NCBI GenBank assembly: GCA_014762585.1
Contig: JABURN010000206.1
Location: 1 to 14,806, forward strand
Reading direction: 5' to 3'
DNA length: 14,806 nt
Source: Methylophaga sp.
GTDB taxonomy: Bacteria > Pseudomonadota > Gammaproteobacteria > Nitrosococcales > Methylophagaceae
Of this stretch, positions 1-7,515 are shown piece by piece. Under the pieces are notes generated by a model. That model searched no databases and was not told the origin of the DNA. It was given only the letters and a program-made list of their open reading frames with translations. Each line of letters begins with the position of its first letter. Within the stretch, counting starts at the first letter, position 1. A program made the translations under genes and the position numbers.

Positions 1-1
1 C

Positions 2-589
2 GCTCATATTTCCTATTATCAGCTGACCATTGAGCCCAATACCCTGTTCTACAGCCAACCACCTGTCCTGCCTGATGATGATCCGATTTATGACTGGCAA
101 CTGGCTAATCAAGCAAGATTAGCTGAGGCCGGTTATCAGCAATATGAAACCTCTGCCTATGCCCGTAAAGGCAAACAATGTCGGCATAATCTTAATTACT
201 GGCAGTTTGGTGATTACCTCGGCATCGGCGCCGGTGCCCACGGTAAAATCAGCAGTGCGGCACCACAGCAGATTGAACGCAGAGTTAAACAGAAACAGCC
301 ACAGGCCTATCTGGATACCGCCGGCAGTGATGACTGCCTGCTTGAACGCACACTGGTGGATGAACAAGAAGTCGGCTTTGAATTTATGCTCAACGCTATG
401 CGTCTGCTTGATGGTGTGCCTACGCCCTTATTTCAGCAGCATACTGGCGTGCCGATCTCGCAGATCAAAAAGCCGCTGGCGGAAGCGGAAAAACTTGGCC
501 TGATTGAGCATGATATTCATCGTCTTCGCCCTACCGAGAAAGGTCAGCGTTACCTCAACACGCTGATTGAGCAATTCCTGACCGCGTAG
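2..589 (+). CDS. hemW: HemW-like radical SAM protein, C-terminal part (5' end outside the window)
   Basis: The frame is open from base 2 and gives about 195 residues ending at TAG 587-589. The visible part has ISYYQLTIEPNT near the start, YETSAYA, the CRHNLNYW segment, and GIGAGAHG at about bases 226-249. These are hallmarks of the second half of HemN/HemW proteins. A winged-helix-like tail follows (GFEFMLNAMRLLDGV through LRPTEKGQRYLN). The N-terminal CxxxCxxC cluster that binds the SAM iron-sulfur centre would lie upstream and cannot be checked. HemW was long annotated as oxygen-independent coproporphyrinogen III oxidase. Characterised members are better described as haem-binding proteins or haem chaperones, and the short C-terminus here fits HemW rather than HemN. 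The next gene starts 33 nt downstream on the same strand. In many proteobacteria hemW follows rdgB/rph, which would be off-window. Confidence 0.93.
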   Translation, partial: AHISYYQLTIEPNTLFYSQPPVLPDDDPIYDWQLANQARLAEAGYQQYETSAYARKGKQCRHNLNYWQFGDYLGIGAGAHGKISSAAPQQIERRVKQKQPQAYLDTAGSDDCLLERTLVDEQEVGFEFMLNAMRLLDGVPTPLFQQHTGVPISQIKKPLAEAEKLGLIEHDIHRLRPTEKGQRYLNTLIEQFLTA

Positions 590-622
590 TATTCTGTTAT
601 CAACCACTCAAGGAGCATATCG

Positions 623-919
623 ATGCGGAACATCAGCCTAGTGCTTGCAGCGTTTTTTCTGAGCCTGACGGCGGTGCAGGCAGAAGTTATTTCTATTGCC
701 GACCCGCGTTATGACGTGCCCAACAGCGACGCTGGCGTCATGCGTCCAACCCAGGGAATGAACATGACCCAGGTTGAGCAGAGATTCGGTACGCCTGAAA
801 CAAAAGTGCCGGCCGTTGGCGAGCCCCCGATCAGCCGCTGGATTTACAGCGAATTCGAAGTCTTTTTCGAATACGACAAAGTGATCCACTCCGTTGTGAA
901 ACGCGCCGAGCAGCCCTAA
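623..919 (+). CDS. Small secreted protein with a BamE/SmpA-like core
   Basis: This encodes 98 residues. A good Shine-Dalgarno (AAGGAG, 610-615) stands 7 nt before ATG 623. Residues 1-20 form a classical signal peptide: MRN, a hydrophobic run, then VQA before Glu21. No lipobox cysteine is present, so the mature protein of about 78 residues should be soluble in the periplasm. The core GMNMTQVEQRFGTPETK, then PPISRWIY and FEVFFEYDKVIHSVV, follows the pattern of small SmpA/OmlA-type domains: a helix with 'M..VE..FG.P', then strands with aromatic-rich 'W.Y..F.V.FE....H.V'. The family looks conserved among gammaproteobacteria, but I know of no assigned function. It lies between hemW and the MOSC gene with 33-nt and 6-nt gaps, so cotranscription with either is plausible. 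Confidence 0.8.
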   Translation: MRNISLVLAAFFLSLTAVQAEVISIADPRYDVPNSDAGVMRPTQGMNMTQVEQRFGTPETKVPAVGEPPISRWIYSEFEVFFEYDKVIHSVVKRAEQP

Positions 920-925
920 GCTAAA

Positions 926-1573
926 GTGCTCATCCGTTCCGTTAACGTCTCTCTGCCGAAACAGGCTCAGTATAAAAACAAAACGGTCTCTACCGGTATC
1001 TTCAAGCAGCCGGTGTCAGGCCGTGTCGCTGTGAACGCCCTCAATCTGGATGGCGACAAACAGGTCGATCTCGTCAATCATGGCGGCGAACACAAAGCCG
1101 TTTATGGATTCGCCGCTGAACATTACTCATTCTGGCAACAAAAGCTGGGACTGGCCGCATTAGCTTTCGGCAAATTCGGCGAAAACCTCACTGTAGAGGG
1201 GCTCGACGAGGCCAGGCTCTGTATCGGTGACCGGCTCAGAGCCGGTCAGAGTCTGCTTGAAATATCTCAACCCAGAGTGCCGTGCTTCAAGCTCGGCATG
1301 GCCTTTGAGCGGGACGACATGCCAAGGTTGTTTGTGGAGCATGCCGCGACCGGTATTTATTTCAGAGTCATTGAGACCGGCTCGGTCGCCACTGGCGATA
1401 CGGTCGCTGTCGTTGAACCGCATCCAGCGAAACTGACTGTTCAGCGTGTATTCCGCGCCTATTTCGACAAAAGCCTGCCCGAAAACGAAAAAACGCCTGT
1501 CATGGAACAGGCGCTTGAAATTGAGGCACTCTCACACGAGTGGCGCGAGAAACTGGAAAAGCGACTCGCTTAG
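926..1573 (+). CDS. MOSC-domain protein, YiiM-like
   Basis: This encodes 215 residues from a GTG start only 6 nt after the preceding stop, without a strong Shine-Dalgarno; translational coupling is likely. The MOSC (molybdenum cofactor sulfurase C-terminal) fold is visible as SGRVAVNALNLDGD (31-44), DLVNHGGEHKAVYGF (48-62), FGENLTVEGL (84-93), then QPRVPCFKLG with the conserved Cys120. The C-terminal stretch ALSHEWREKLEKRL is typical of YiiM-type proteins, which take part in detoxifying N-hydroxylated compounds by handling a molybdenum-cofactor-bound sulfur. Length matches YiiM, at about 220 residues. The predicted location is cytoplasmic. The 3' end overlaps the convergent membrane-protein gene by 4 nt. 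Family assignment is firm; the in vivo substrate is unknown. Confidence 0.88.
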   Translation: MLIRSVNVSLPKQAQYKNKTVSTGIFKQPVSGRVAVNALNLDGDKQVDLVNHGGEHKAVYGFAAEHYSFWQQKLGLAALAFGKFGENLTVEGLDEARLCIGDRLRAGQSLLEISQPRVPCFKLGMAFERDDMPRLFVEHAATGIYFRVIETGSVATGDTVAVVEPHPAKLTVQRVFRAYFDKSLPENEKTPVMEQALEIEALSHEWREKLEKRLA

Positions 1574-2088
1574 TCCTCAGCCGGCGGCGGCTCGATACCC
1601 AAAAAGCGACGCAGGGCCCAGCCCGGCAGTGTCCCTACACGGGCGTGATGCAAAGAGTCAGACTCGATAACGATCAACACCAGTACGGATACCAGCGTGG
1701 GGAGCAGACTCAGTCCGCCAACCATGCCGTAGACAGCTTCCTTCATCATGCCCAGATAGGTTTTACCCAGCCAGCCGAGCACGGCCACGGTGGTGACGAC
1801 CGACAATACGATGAAAAAAACCTTACTCCAGCGGCGTGCTATCTGCCAATGCGCCCAGACAAACTCGCTGTCTTCACGGCGGATATGTCCGGATCGGTAA
1901 TAGGTATATGCCAGTGCCGTGAACGATAACAGCGGTACCAGCAACAGGTACTTGATATAAGCCGGACCAAAGGTCGATATCGCGGTAAAAATCAGAATAT
2001 GATTACCGATCAGATTGCTCAGGAAAATATCATGCGGCCGCTTGGCCAGCAGTCTTTCCCTCTCACTTGGATCCGGCAGGTTCGTCAT
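1570..2088 (-). CDS. Small multipass membrane protein of unknown function, last gene of the alaC-hom-thrC run
   Basis: This encodes 172 residues. ATG at 2086-2088 lies 5 nt after the thrC stop, with AAGG overlapping the end of thrC as a probable ribosome binding site. I do not recognise the family. The N-terminus is charged and cytoplasmic-looking (PSERERLLAKRP). Hydrophobic segments fall near residues 24-41, 43-63, 89-107 and 118-142, so three or four membrane spans are likely. A charged loop, RSGHIRREDSEFVWAHWQIARRW, separates the pairs, and the hydrophilic tail is proline-rich (GIEPPPAED). No catalytic motif stands out. DUF4870-type membrane proteins have similar size and 'FVWAHWQ…' style loops, but this is only a resemblance. 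Its position suggests cotranscription with threonine synthesis, which does not by itself imply a role in it. The 3' end overlaps the convergent MOSC gene by 4 nt. Confidence 0.75.
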   Translation of the reverse strand: MTNLPDPSERERLLAKRPHDIFLSNLIGNHILIFTAISTFGPAYIKYLLLVPLLSFTALAYTYYRSGHIRREDSEFVWAHWQIARRWSKVFFIVLSVVTTVAVLGWLGKTYLGMMKEAVYGMVGGLSLLPTLVSVLVLIVIESDSLHHARVGTLPGWALRRFLGIEPPPAED

Positions 2089-2093
2089 AGGCC

Positions 2094-3239
2094 TTACTGT
2101 GCCATATTCTGGATAATTGCGTCACGGACCGATTCAAGGTTCGCGTCTACAGTCACCACGGCAGACGTGCTTTGTTTGATCGCGGTATCCGGATCTTTCA
2201 GGCCATGACCGGTCAAGGTGCAGACGATGGTGCTGCCTTCCGGAATTTTGCCGGATTTCACATCGCGCAAGGCACCGGCCAGTGAGGTCGCGGAGGCAGG
2301 TTCACAGAACACGCCTTCTTTTTCGGCCAACAGTTTCTGTGCTGCCAGAATTTCTTCATCGCTGCACTCATCGAACCAGCCACCGGATTCTTCTTTAACC
2401 TGCCAGGCTTTATCCCAGCTCTGCGGATGACCGATACGGATTGCAGTAGCCACGGTTTCCGGATCATCGACCATGTGACCACGCATAAACGGCGCGCTGC
2501 CGGAAGCCTGGTAGCCAATCATTTTCGGACGGTTACCGACAATGGCACCACCGGCGTATTTGCACTTGCCATCACAGTAAGCACAGGCATCGGTGACATG
2601 GTCACCGGAGTCGCAGGAATATTCGCAGTAACCAATCCAGTGAGCGGTGATATTACCGGCGTTACCGACTGGCAGGCAGTGGTAATCCGGCGCCCGGCCC
2701 AATTCTTCAACGATTTCGAAGGCTGCGGTTTTCTGGCCCTGCAGGCGATAAGGGTTAATCGAGTTCACGATGGTGACCGGCGCATGCTCAGCCACTTCCT
2801 TGACCAGGCGCATGCCTTCGTCAAAGTTGCCTTTGATTTGAATCACGGTGGCACCGTGCATCATCGCCTGTGCCAGTTTGCCCTGGGCGATTTTTCCATC
2901 AGGAATCAAGACGAATGCGGCAATGCCGGCACGGGCCGCATAGGCTGCCGCAGCCGCTGAAGTGTTACCGGTGGAGGCGCAGATAATCGCTTTACTGCCT
3001 TCTTCAACGGCTTTGGTCACGGCCATGGTCATACCACGGTCCTTGAATGAGCCGGTCGGGTTCAGACCCTCGTATTTGACGTAGATATCAACATCCTTAC
3101 CCAGCTCTTTGGCGATATGGTTGAGCTTGATAAGCGGTGTATTCCCCTCACCCAGGCTAATCAGGCGAGTGTCGTCATTGACCGGCAGCCGATCGCGATA
3201 GCGTTCAATCAGTCCAGTGTAACGGGGGCGAAATGACAT
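2094..3239 (-). CDS. thrC: Threonine synthase with a cysteine-rich insertion
   Basis: This PLP enzyme converts O-phospho-L-homoserine to L-threonine, the last step of the pathway. It has 381 residues; ATG 3237-3239 is preceded by GAGGA. Landmarks in order: [13 protein letters not shown] (28-40), the PLP lysine in [11 protein letters not shown] (Lys66), [14 protein letters not shown] (87-100), the PLP-phosphate loop [11 protein letters not shown] (191-201), and near the C-terminus [15 protein letters not shown] and [14 protein letters not shown]. It belongs to the short class of about 350 residues, not the long E. coli/yeast type. The surplus lies at 205-235, where an insertion carries Cys205, Cys209, Cys219, Cys222 and Cys226 (C-x3-C-x9-C-x2-C-x3-C) before the family sequence resumes at [15 protein letters not shown]. 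This could be a metal site; see findings. It lies 39 nt after hom and 5 nt before the membrane-protein gene. Confidence 0.96.
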   Translation of the reverse strand: MSFRPRYTGLIERYRDRLPVNDDTRLISLGEGNTPLIKLNHIAKELGKDVDIYVKYEGLNPTGSFKDRGMTMAVTKAVEEGSKAIICASTGNTSAAAAAYAARAGIAAFVLIPDGKIAQGKLAQAMMHGATVIQIKGNFDEGMRLVKEVAEHAPVTIVNSINPYRLQGQKTAAFEIVEELGRAPDYHCLPVGNAGNITAHWIGYCEYSCDSGDHVTDACAYCDGKCKYAGGAIVGNRPKMIGYQASGSAPFMRGHMVDDPETVATAIRIGHPQSWDKAWQVKEESGGWFDECSDEEILAAQKLLAEKEGVFCEPASATSLAGALRDVKSGKIPEGSTIVCTLTGHGLKDPDTAIKQSTSAVVTVDANLESVRDAIIQNMAQ

Positions 3240-3265
3240 AGTGTTTTCCTCTAAACTAAATTCGG

Positions 3266-3289
3266 TGGGCCGGTTTTATCAACCGCCCA
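3266..3289 (-). other. Hairpin over the hom stop codon, in the hom-thrC gap
   Basis: An inverted repeat of TGGGC-CGGTT and AACCG-CCCA forms about 9 pairs with one bulged base and a 5-nt loop (3276-3280). It contains the hom stop codon. No U-tract follows on the transcribed strand, so it is not a classical terminator. It may affect coupling or mRNA stability between hom and thrC, which is inference. Confidence 0.3.
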
Positions 3290-4592
3290 GAGATTCCATG
3301 CGAATGCGCATGATGGAATCAGGCACGGTATCCAGTGCTTCAATCTCGCTGATGGCGCGGTCCATGTTTTTCTCGACCACGGCCTGCGTCAGCATGATAA
3401 TAGGCACCATGCCTTCATGTTCTTCCGGTTGTTTCTGCAGGATGGCTTCGATATTGATGCCCTCTGCACTCAGAATGCGGGTGATATCAGCCAGCACGCC
3501 CGGTTTATCCAGCGTGTGAATCCGCAGATAGTAGGATGTGACCACCTCATCCATCGGTAAAATCGGCGTGTCTTTCAGCGCATCTGGCTGGAATGCGAGA
3601 TGCGGCACACGATTTTCAGGGTCCGTAGTCAGGGCGCGGACGATATCAACAATATCGGCGACCACCGCTGAAGCGGTAGCATCAGAACCGGCGCCGGCAC
3701 CGTAGTACAGCGTCGGACCGACCGCATCACCTTTTACGACAACGGCATTCATCACGCCGTTCACATTGGCAATCAGACGCCGCTGTGGAATCAGAGTCGG
3801 GTGAACTCGCAGTTCGACACCGGAAGCGGTTTTCTTGGCAATACCCAGGTGCTTGATGCGATAACCGAGTTCAGCGGCATACTGCACGTCTTCCTGCGAA
3901 ATCTTGCTGATGCCTTCGGTGTAGCATTTGTAATACTGCAGCGGAATACCAAAGGCGATGGACGCCATGATAGTCAGCTTGTGGGCCGCATCGATACCCT
4001 CGATATCAAAGGTAGGATCGGCTTCGGCATAGCCCAGTGCCTGTGCTTCTGCCAGCACATCGGCAAAGTCGCGGCCTTTCTCACGCATTTCGGTGAGAAT
4101 AAAGTTACCGGTGCCGTTAATGATGCCGGCCAGCCATTCGATACGGTTGCCTGCCAGGCCTTCACGCATGGCCTTGATGATGGGAATACCACCGGCCACG
4201 GCGGCTTCAAAGGCAATGGTGACGCCTTTTTCCTGTGCCAGTTCAAACAGTTCGTTACCGTGCATCGCAATCAGCGCTTTATTGGCGGTGACCACGTGTT
4301 TGCCGTTTTCAATGGCTTTCACCACCAAGTCTTTGGCAATACCGGTGCCGCCGATGAGCTCAACCACGATCTGAATGTCGGGATCATTAATCACCTCAAA
4401 GGCATCATCCGTCAGGTTGATGTTTGAGGTATCACAACTCTTGGGTTTATCCAGATCGCGATCGGCGACGCGATAAATTTCGATATCACGACCGGCACGA
4501 CGACTGATTTCTCTTGAGTTGCGGGTCAGCACATTGACGGTACCGCTACCGACTGTACCCAGACCCAGGATTCCGATTTTTACTGATTGCAC
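3279..4592 (-). CDS. hom: Homoserine dehydrogenase with C-terminal ACT domain
   Basis: This NAD(P)-dependent enzyme reduces L-aspartate 4-semialdehyde to L-homoserine, at the branch to threonine and methionine. It has 437 residues, the usual length for monofunctional Hom, with no fused aspartate kinase. Visible parts: the Rossmann motif GILGLGTVGSG (8-18), VVELIGGTG followed by HVVTANKALIA, AAVAGGIPIIKAMREGLAGN, GIINGTGNFIL, and the catalytic-domain signature YAEADPTFDIEGIDAAHKL. The last 80 or so residues (YYLRIHTLDKPGVLADITRIL onward) form an ACT domain, which in this class typically gives feedback inhibition by threonine. The start is GTG at 4590-4592, 8 nt after the alaC stop, with AGGGGG as a Shine-Dalgarno-like stretch; no better in-frame start lies upstream. 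It is cotranscribed with alaC and thrC. Confidence 0.97.
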   Translation of the reverse strand: MQSVKIGILGLGTVGSGTVNVLTRNSREISRRAGRDIEIYRVADRDLDKPKSCDTSNINLTDDAFEVINDPDIQIVVELIGGTGIAKDLVVKAIENGKHVVTANKALIAMHGNELFELAQEKGVTIAFEAAVAGGIPIIKAMREGLAGNRIEWLAGIINGTGNFILTEMREKGRDFADVLAEAQALGYAEADPTFDIEGIDAAHKLTIMASIAFGIPLQYYKCYTEGISKISQEDVQYAAELGYRIKHLGIAKKTASGVELRVHPTLIPQRRLIANVNGVMNAVVVKGDAVGPTLYYGAGAGSDATASAVVADIVDIVRALTTDPENRVPHLAFQPDALKDTPILPMDEVVTSYYLRIHTLDKPGVLADITRILSAEGINIEAILQKQPEEHEGMVPIIMLTQAVVEKNMDRAISEIEALDTVPDSIMRIRMESLGG

Positions 4593-4600
4593 ACAGCCCC

Positions 4601-5779
4601 CTAAGCTTTTCTCATCATGTCACGGATCCCGCGGATCGCCTGACGTGTACGATGTTCATTTTCAATCAAGCCGAAGCGAACGTATTCATCACCGTATTCA
4701 CCGAAACCGATACCGGGTGACACCGCAACTTTCGCTTCCTTGAGCAGTTTTTTACTGAATTCCAGTGAGCCCATTTCACGATAACGTTCCGGAATACGGG
4801 CCCAGACAAACATGGTGGCCTTGGGTTTTTCCACCTGCCAGCCAATCGCATTGAGTCCGTCACAGAGCACATCACGGCGGCTCTTGTAGGTCGCCACAAT
4901 TTCATCGACGCAATCCTGTGGACCATCCAGCGCGGTAATCGCGGCCACCTGAATCGGGGTGAACATGCCGTAATCGAGATAGGACTTCATTCTAGCCAGC
5001 GCAGCGACAAGTGTCGGGTTACCGGACATGAAGCCGACGCGCCAGCCGGGCATATTATAAGTCTTGGACAAGGTGTAGAACTCGACTGCGACTTCCTTGG
5101 CACCGGGTACCTGCAGAATCGACGGTGCTTTATAACCGTCAAAGCAGATTTCGCCATAAGCGAGATCGTGCACGACCCAGATCTGATGTTCTTTGGCAAA
5201 GGCCACGATGCGCTCGAAAAACTCCAGGTCGACACACTGCGTGGTCGGGTTACCCGGGAAGTTCAGCACCAGCATCTTGGGTTTGGGCCAGGAATCCTTG
5301 ACCGATTTTTCCAGTTCGGCAAAGAAATCCACATCAGGTGTCAGCGGCACATGACGGATATCGGCACCGGCAATAACAAAGCCGTATGGATGAATCGGAT
5401 AGGCCGGGTTCGGCACCATGACCGCGTCACCGGGGCCCATAGTGGCCAGCGCCAGATGCGCCAGACCTTCTTTGGAACCGATGGTAACGATACACTCGGT
5501 GTCTGGGTCCAGGTTGACGTCGAACTTGCGTTGATACCAGTCGCAGCAGGCTTTGCGCAGACGCGGAATCCCCTTGGACACGGAATAACGGTGGGTATCC
5601 GGTCGCTGGGCCGCCTCAACCAGCTTATCAACAATATGCGCCGGGGCCGGTTTATCCGGATTCCCCATGCCAAAGTCGATAATATCCTCACCACGCGCAC
5701 GTGCTTTTGCTTTCAAATCATTTACAATGTTGAAAACATAGGGCGGGAGGCGTTTGATTCTCGGAAACTCGTCGTTCAA
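4601..5779 (-). CDS. alaC: Pyridoxal-phosphate aminotransferase, AlaC type (glutamate-pyruvate transaminase)
   Basis: This class I/II aminotransferase has 392 residues. AlaC-type enzymes transfer the amino group of glutamate to pyruvate to make alanine. The N-terminal [17 protein letters not shown] and [14 protein letters not shown] are typical of AlaC and of the related diaminopimelate aminotransferase group. Fold residues: [10 protein letters not shown] (Asn173), VVHDLAY (Asp205, pairs with the PLP ring nitrogen), the PLP lysine in [14 protein letters not shown] (Lys239), and YVRFGLIEN (Arg368, substrate carboxylate). The start read here is TTG at 5777-5779. The frame is closed by TAG seven codons upstream and no ATG or GTG lies between, so TTG is the best choice, with AGG 8-10 nt before it. 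An alaC-hom-thrC order recurs in several beta- and gammaproteobacteria. Substrate preference cannot be read from sequence alone. Confidence 0.93.
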   Translation of the reverse strand: MNDEFPRIKRLPPYVFNIVNDLKAKARARGEDIIDFGMGNPDKPAPAHIVDKLVEAAQRPDTHRYSVSKGIPRLRKACCDWYQRKFDVNLDPDTECIVTIGSKEGLAHLALATMGPGDAVMVPNPAYPIHPYGFVIAGADIRHVPLTPDVDFFAELEKSVKDSWPKPKMLVLNFPGNPTTQCVDLEFFERIVAFAKEHQIWVVHDLAYGEICFDGYKAPSILQVPGAKEVAVEFYTLSKTYNMPGWRVGFMSGNPTLVAALARMKSYLDYGMFTPIQVAAITALDGPQDCVDEIVATYKSRRDVLCDGLNAIGWQVEKPKATMFVWARIPERYREMGSLEFSKKLLKEAKVAVSPGIGFGEYGDEYVRFGLIENEHRTRQAIRGIRDMMRKA

Positions 5780-5820
5780 CTGATTACCTGCGATTAGCTA
5801 AAACTGTCGGCAAACTAAGC

Positions 5821-5849
5821 AAAATAACTGAAATTCATCAACACTTCAA
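5821..5849 (-). promoter_or_regulatory. Candidate sigma-70 promoter for alaC-hom-thrC
   Basis: On the minus strand a TTGAAG -35 (5844-5849) and a TATTTT -10 (5821-5826) are separated by exactly 17 nt. The predicted transcript would start about 35 nt before the alaC TTG. Each box matches consensus at about four of six bases. It lies in the 94-nt divergent gap shared with the HDOD gene. I found no convincing forward promoter for the HDOD gene in this gap, and no attenuator or riboswitch before alaC. Confidence 0.42.
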
Positions 5850-5873
5850 ATTCATTTATCAGAAGCGAAACCC

Positions 5874-6719
5874 ATGAGCGAACAAGACGTATTTTACAAC
5901 ACTATTCTGGAGGAAATGGACAGCGGCAAGCTTGTCCTGCCTACCCTTCCCGAAGTCGCACTGCAAGTTCGGGAAGTCGTCGATGACCCCGAGGCCACCG
6001 CCAAACAACTGGCCGATATCATCACCACGGATGCTGCACTTTCAGCCCGTCTGCTGAAAGTCGCCAACAGTCCCCTCTACCGTGGCCGCGTTGCTATCGA
6101 TAGTGTGCAGATGGCGGTCTCGCGACTGGGACTCTCCATGGTGCGTAATCTGGTCACCAGCCTGGTCATGGAACAAATGTTCCAGGCCACCAATAACCGT
6201 CTGGATAAACGTCTGCGCAGCCTCTGGGAACAGAGCACCAAAGTTGCTGCCGCCTCTCAGGTTATCGCCGCCAAACTGAACGGCATCAGAACCGATGAAG
6301 CGATGCTGGCCGGCCTGATTCACGCCATTGGTGTGCTGCCTATCCTGATGAAGGCCGATGAAGATGGCGATCTTATCAGAGACAGCAAAAAACTGGATCA
6401 ATTGATTGATAATCTTTACCCACGCCTGGGCGCCGCTATTCTCAAGAAATGGGAATTCCCGGATAACCTGGTTGCTGTCGCCCGCGAACATGCCAATCTT
6501 AACCGCAACAGCGGAGACGACGGCCCGGATCTGGTCGATGTGGTTCAGGTCGCGGTCCTGCAAAGTTATAACGGGACAGATAAAGCGGTGGACCCTGTCA
6601 GACTCAATGATGTGGTGTCTTTTAAACAAGTCGGTGCCGATACCGGCTTCAGTGTCGAAGAACTGGACGAAGACAGCGAAGAATACCGCGAAGCACTGGC
6701 CCTGTTTAACATGGGCTGA
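5874..6719 (+). CDS. HDOD-domain signalling protein
   Basis: This encodes 281 residues from ATG 5874, with AGAAG upstream as a weak ribosome binding site. The HDOD signature is clear: VLPTLPEVALQVREVVDDPE (21-40), ADIITTDAALSARLLKVANSPLYRG (47-71), and AVSRLGLSMVRNLV (81-94). Farther on, LAGLIHAIGVLPIL (145-158) matches the HD position, but the metal-binding aspartate is Ala151 (HA instead of HD). HDOD domains generally lack phosphohydrolase residues and act as non-catalytic signalling or adaptor modules, so this is normal for the family. No second domain (receiver, EAL, GGDEF) is fused. The acidic tail VEELDEDSEEYREAL may be a partner-binding segment. The gene is monocistronic: it diverges from alaC and has its own terminator 22 nt downstream. 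The partner and pathway cannot be told from sequence. Confidence 0.9.
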   Translation: MSEQDVFYNTILEEMDSGKLVLPTLPEVALQVREVVDDPEATAKQLADIITTDAALSARLLKVANSPLYRGRVAIDSVQMAVSRLGLSMVRNLVTSLVMEQMFQATNNRLDKRLRSLWEQSTKVAAASQVIAAKLNGIRTDEAMLAGLIHAIGVLPILMKADEDGDLIRDSKKLDQLIDNLYPRLGAAILKKWEFPDNLVAVAREHANLNRNSGDDGPDLVDVVQVAVLQSYNGTDKAVDPVRLNDVVSFKQVGADTGFSVEELDEDSEEYREALALFNMG

Positions 6720-6741
6720 GGTCAGTCATCACCCTCATAAG

Positions 6742-6765
6742 AACCCGGCCTCGGCCGGGTTTTTT
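6742..6765 (+). terminator. Intrinsic terminator of the HDOD gene
   Basis: AACCCGGC (6742-6749) pairs with GCCGGGTT (6754-6761) around a CTCG loop and runs into a T-tract ending at 6765. The stem is 8 bp and GC-rich, and starts 22 nt after the stop codon. This is a textbook Rho-independent terminator. It separates the HDOD gene from the recombinase-like gene. Confidence 0.93.
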
Positions 6766-6811
6766 ATCTCTGCCTTCTCATGCCTTGCGCAGCCTGCTCA
6801 CACGAAAACCC

Positions 6812-6846
6812 TATAATCACGAACAAAAAGCCCGTCTTTGTTGACT
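6812..6846 (+). promoter_or_regulatory. Possible promoter region of the recombinase-like gene
   Basis: A perfect TATAAT (6812-6817) lies 66 nt before the ATG, but the -35 position (GCAGCC at 6789-6794 for a 17-nt spacer) is poor. A second candidate -35, TTGACT (6841-6846), is close to consensus, but its -10 would be ATTTAA at 6864-6869 and the transcript would begin at the ribosome binding site. The region between the upstream terminator and the gene must contain a promoter; which one is used is undecided. Confidence 0.3.
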
Positions 6847-6883
6847 ACTTTATTAAAGGGTTAATTTAAGCAAGGAGTTTTCA

Positions 6884-7417
6884 ATGCGAATTGGCTATGC
6901 AAGAGAAGGTCGACAGGGTCAACCGCTGCAGATGCAAATCGATAAACTCAAGGACTGCAACACCGTCTTCAAAGAAAAAGCGGCGGGCGGCGACAAGCAA
7001 AAAACGCTGGATGCCTGTCTGGATGCCCTTCATAACGGCGATATCCTGGTTGTTACCCGCCTTGACCGGCTGGCAGACAACACTACAAAACTGGCACAAA
7101 TCGCTGAAAGGCTGCATAAACAGGGAATTGACCTGGTGGTTCTGGATCAGGCCATTGACACCACCAAAGATGCCAATGACGCCGCCCTGAGAGTGATGAC
7201 TGCGATCGCTGACCTGGACCAGACTGATTCTGGCACAAAATCAGCCACTGTCACCCCCATACACAATGGCAAAGCGCTTGCCAGTCATACCGGTAGTCAG
7301 CTGTCTAAAGAACAGATCGCTGAAATGCAGTACCGGATTGCCTGTGGTGAAGAAGTGTCTGAACTTTGTGATGAATACAACATCAGCATACCGACTTTTT
7401 ATCATTTGACGGACTAA
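6884..7417 (+). CDS. Serine-recombinase-like protein lacking catalytic residues, with Hin-type helix-turn-helix
   Basis: This encodes 177 residues; AAGGAG (6872-6877) sits 6 nt before ATG 6884. The N-terminal half follows the resolvase/invertase catalytic fold: MRIGYAR, then PLQMQIDKLKDC, LDALHNGDILVVTRLDRLADNT (48-67), and GIDLVVLDQAIDTT. The C-terminus QLSKEQIAEMQYRIACGEEVSELCDEYNISIPTFYHL (139-175) is a Hin-like helix-turn-helix. In active members the start reads YARVSTxxQ with the nucleophilic serine; here it is YAREGRQGQ, with Gly9 at that position. LDRLGRDT is LDRLADNT, so the second arginine is Asp65. The arginine expected before the first long helix is also absent. The long E helix, normally AIAEFER, breaks into a Thr/Ser-rich linker after AIADLDQ. 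The protein can probably bind DNA but not cut it. No inverted sites that would mark an invertible segment flank it. Confidence 0.8.
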   Translation: MRIGYAREGRQGQPLQMQIDKLKDCNTVFKEKAAGGDKQKTLDACLDALHNGDILVVTRLDRLADNTTKLAQIAERLHKQGIDLVVLDQAIDTTKDANDAALRVMTAIADLDQTDSGTKSATVTPIHNGKALASHTGSQLSKEQIAEMQYRIACGEEVSELCDEYNISIPTFYHLTD

Positions 7418-7515
7418 CGCTGTCTCAACTGCTCACCATGCGCTGGTTATTTTCGCCTTTGATCGGTAGTTTATATGTCAGTATTCCCTACTATGGCTGC
7501 CACTAAATAAATAAA

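Noticed and set aside
3801..4427. Long plus-strand open frame (208 codons) opposite hom
   Set aside because: Hom is unmistakable on the minus strand in this interval; the frame is a shadow of its codon bias. The same applies to the 219-codon plus frame at 12347-13006 opposite ppc and the 195-codon minus frame at 6042-6629 opposite the HDOD gene.
4593..4600. Attenuator or riboswitch controlling hom/thrC
   Set aside because: The alaC-hom gap is only 8 nt, and the 94-nt leader region before alaC has no threonine-rich leader peptide or terminator-antiterminator pair.
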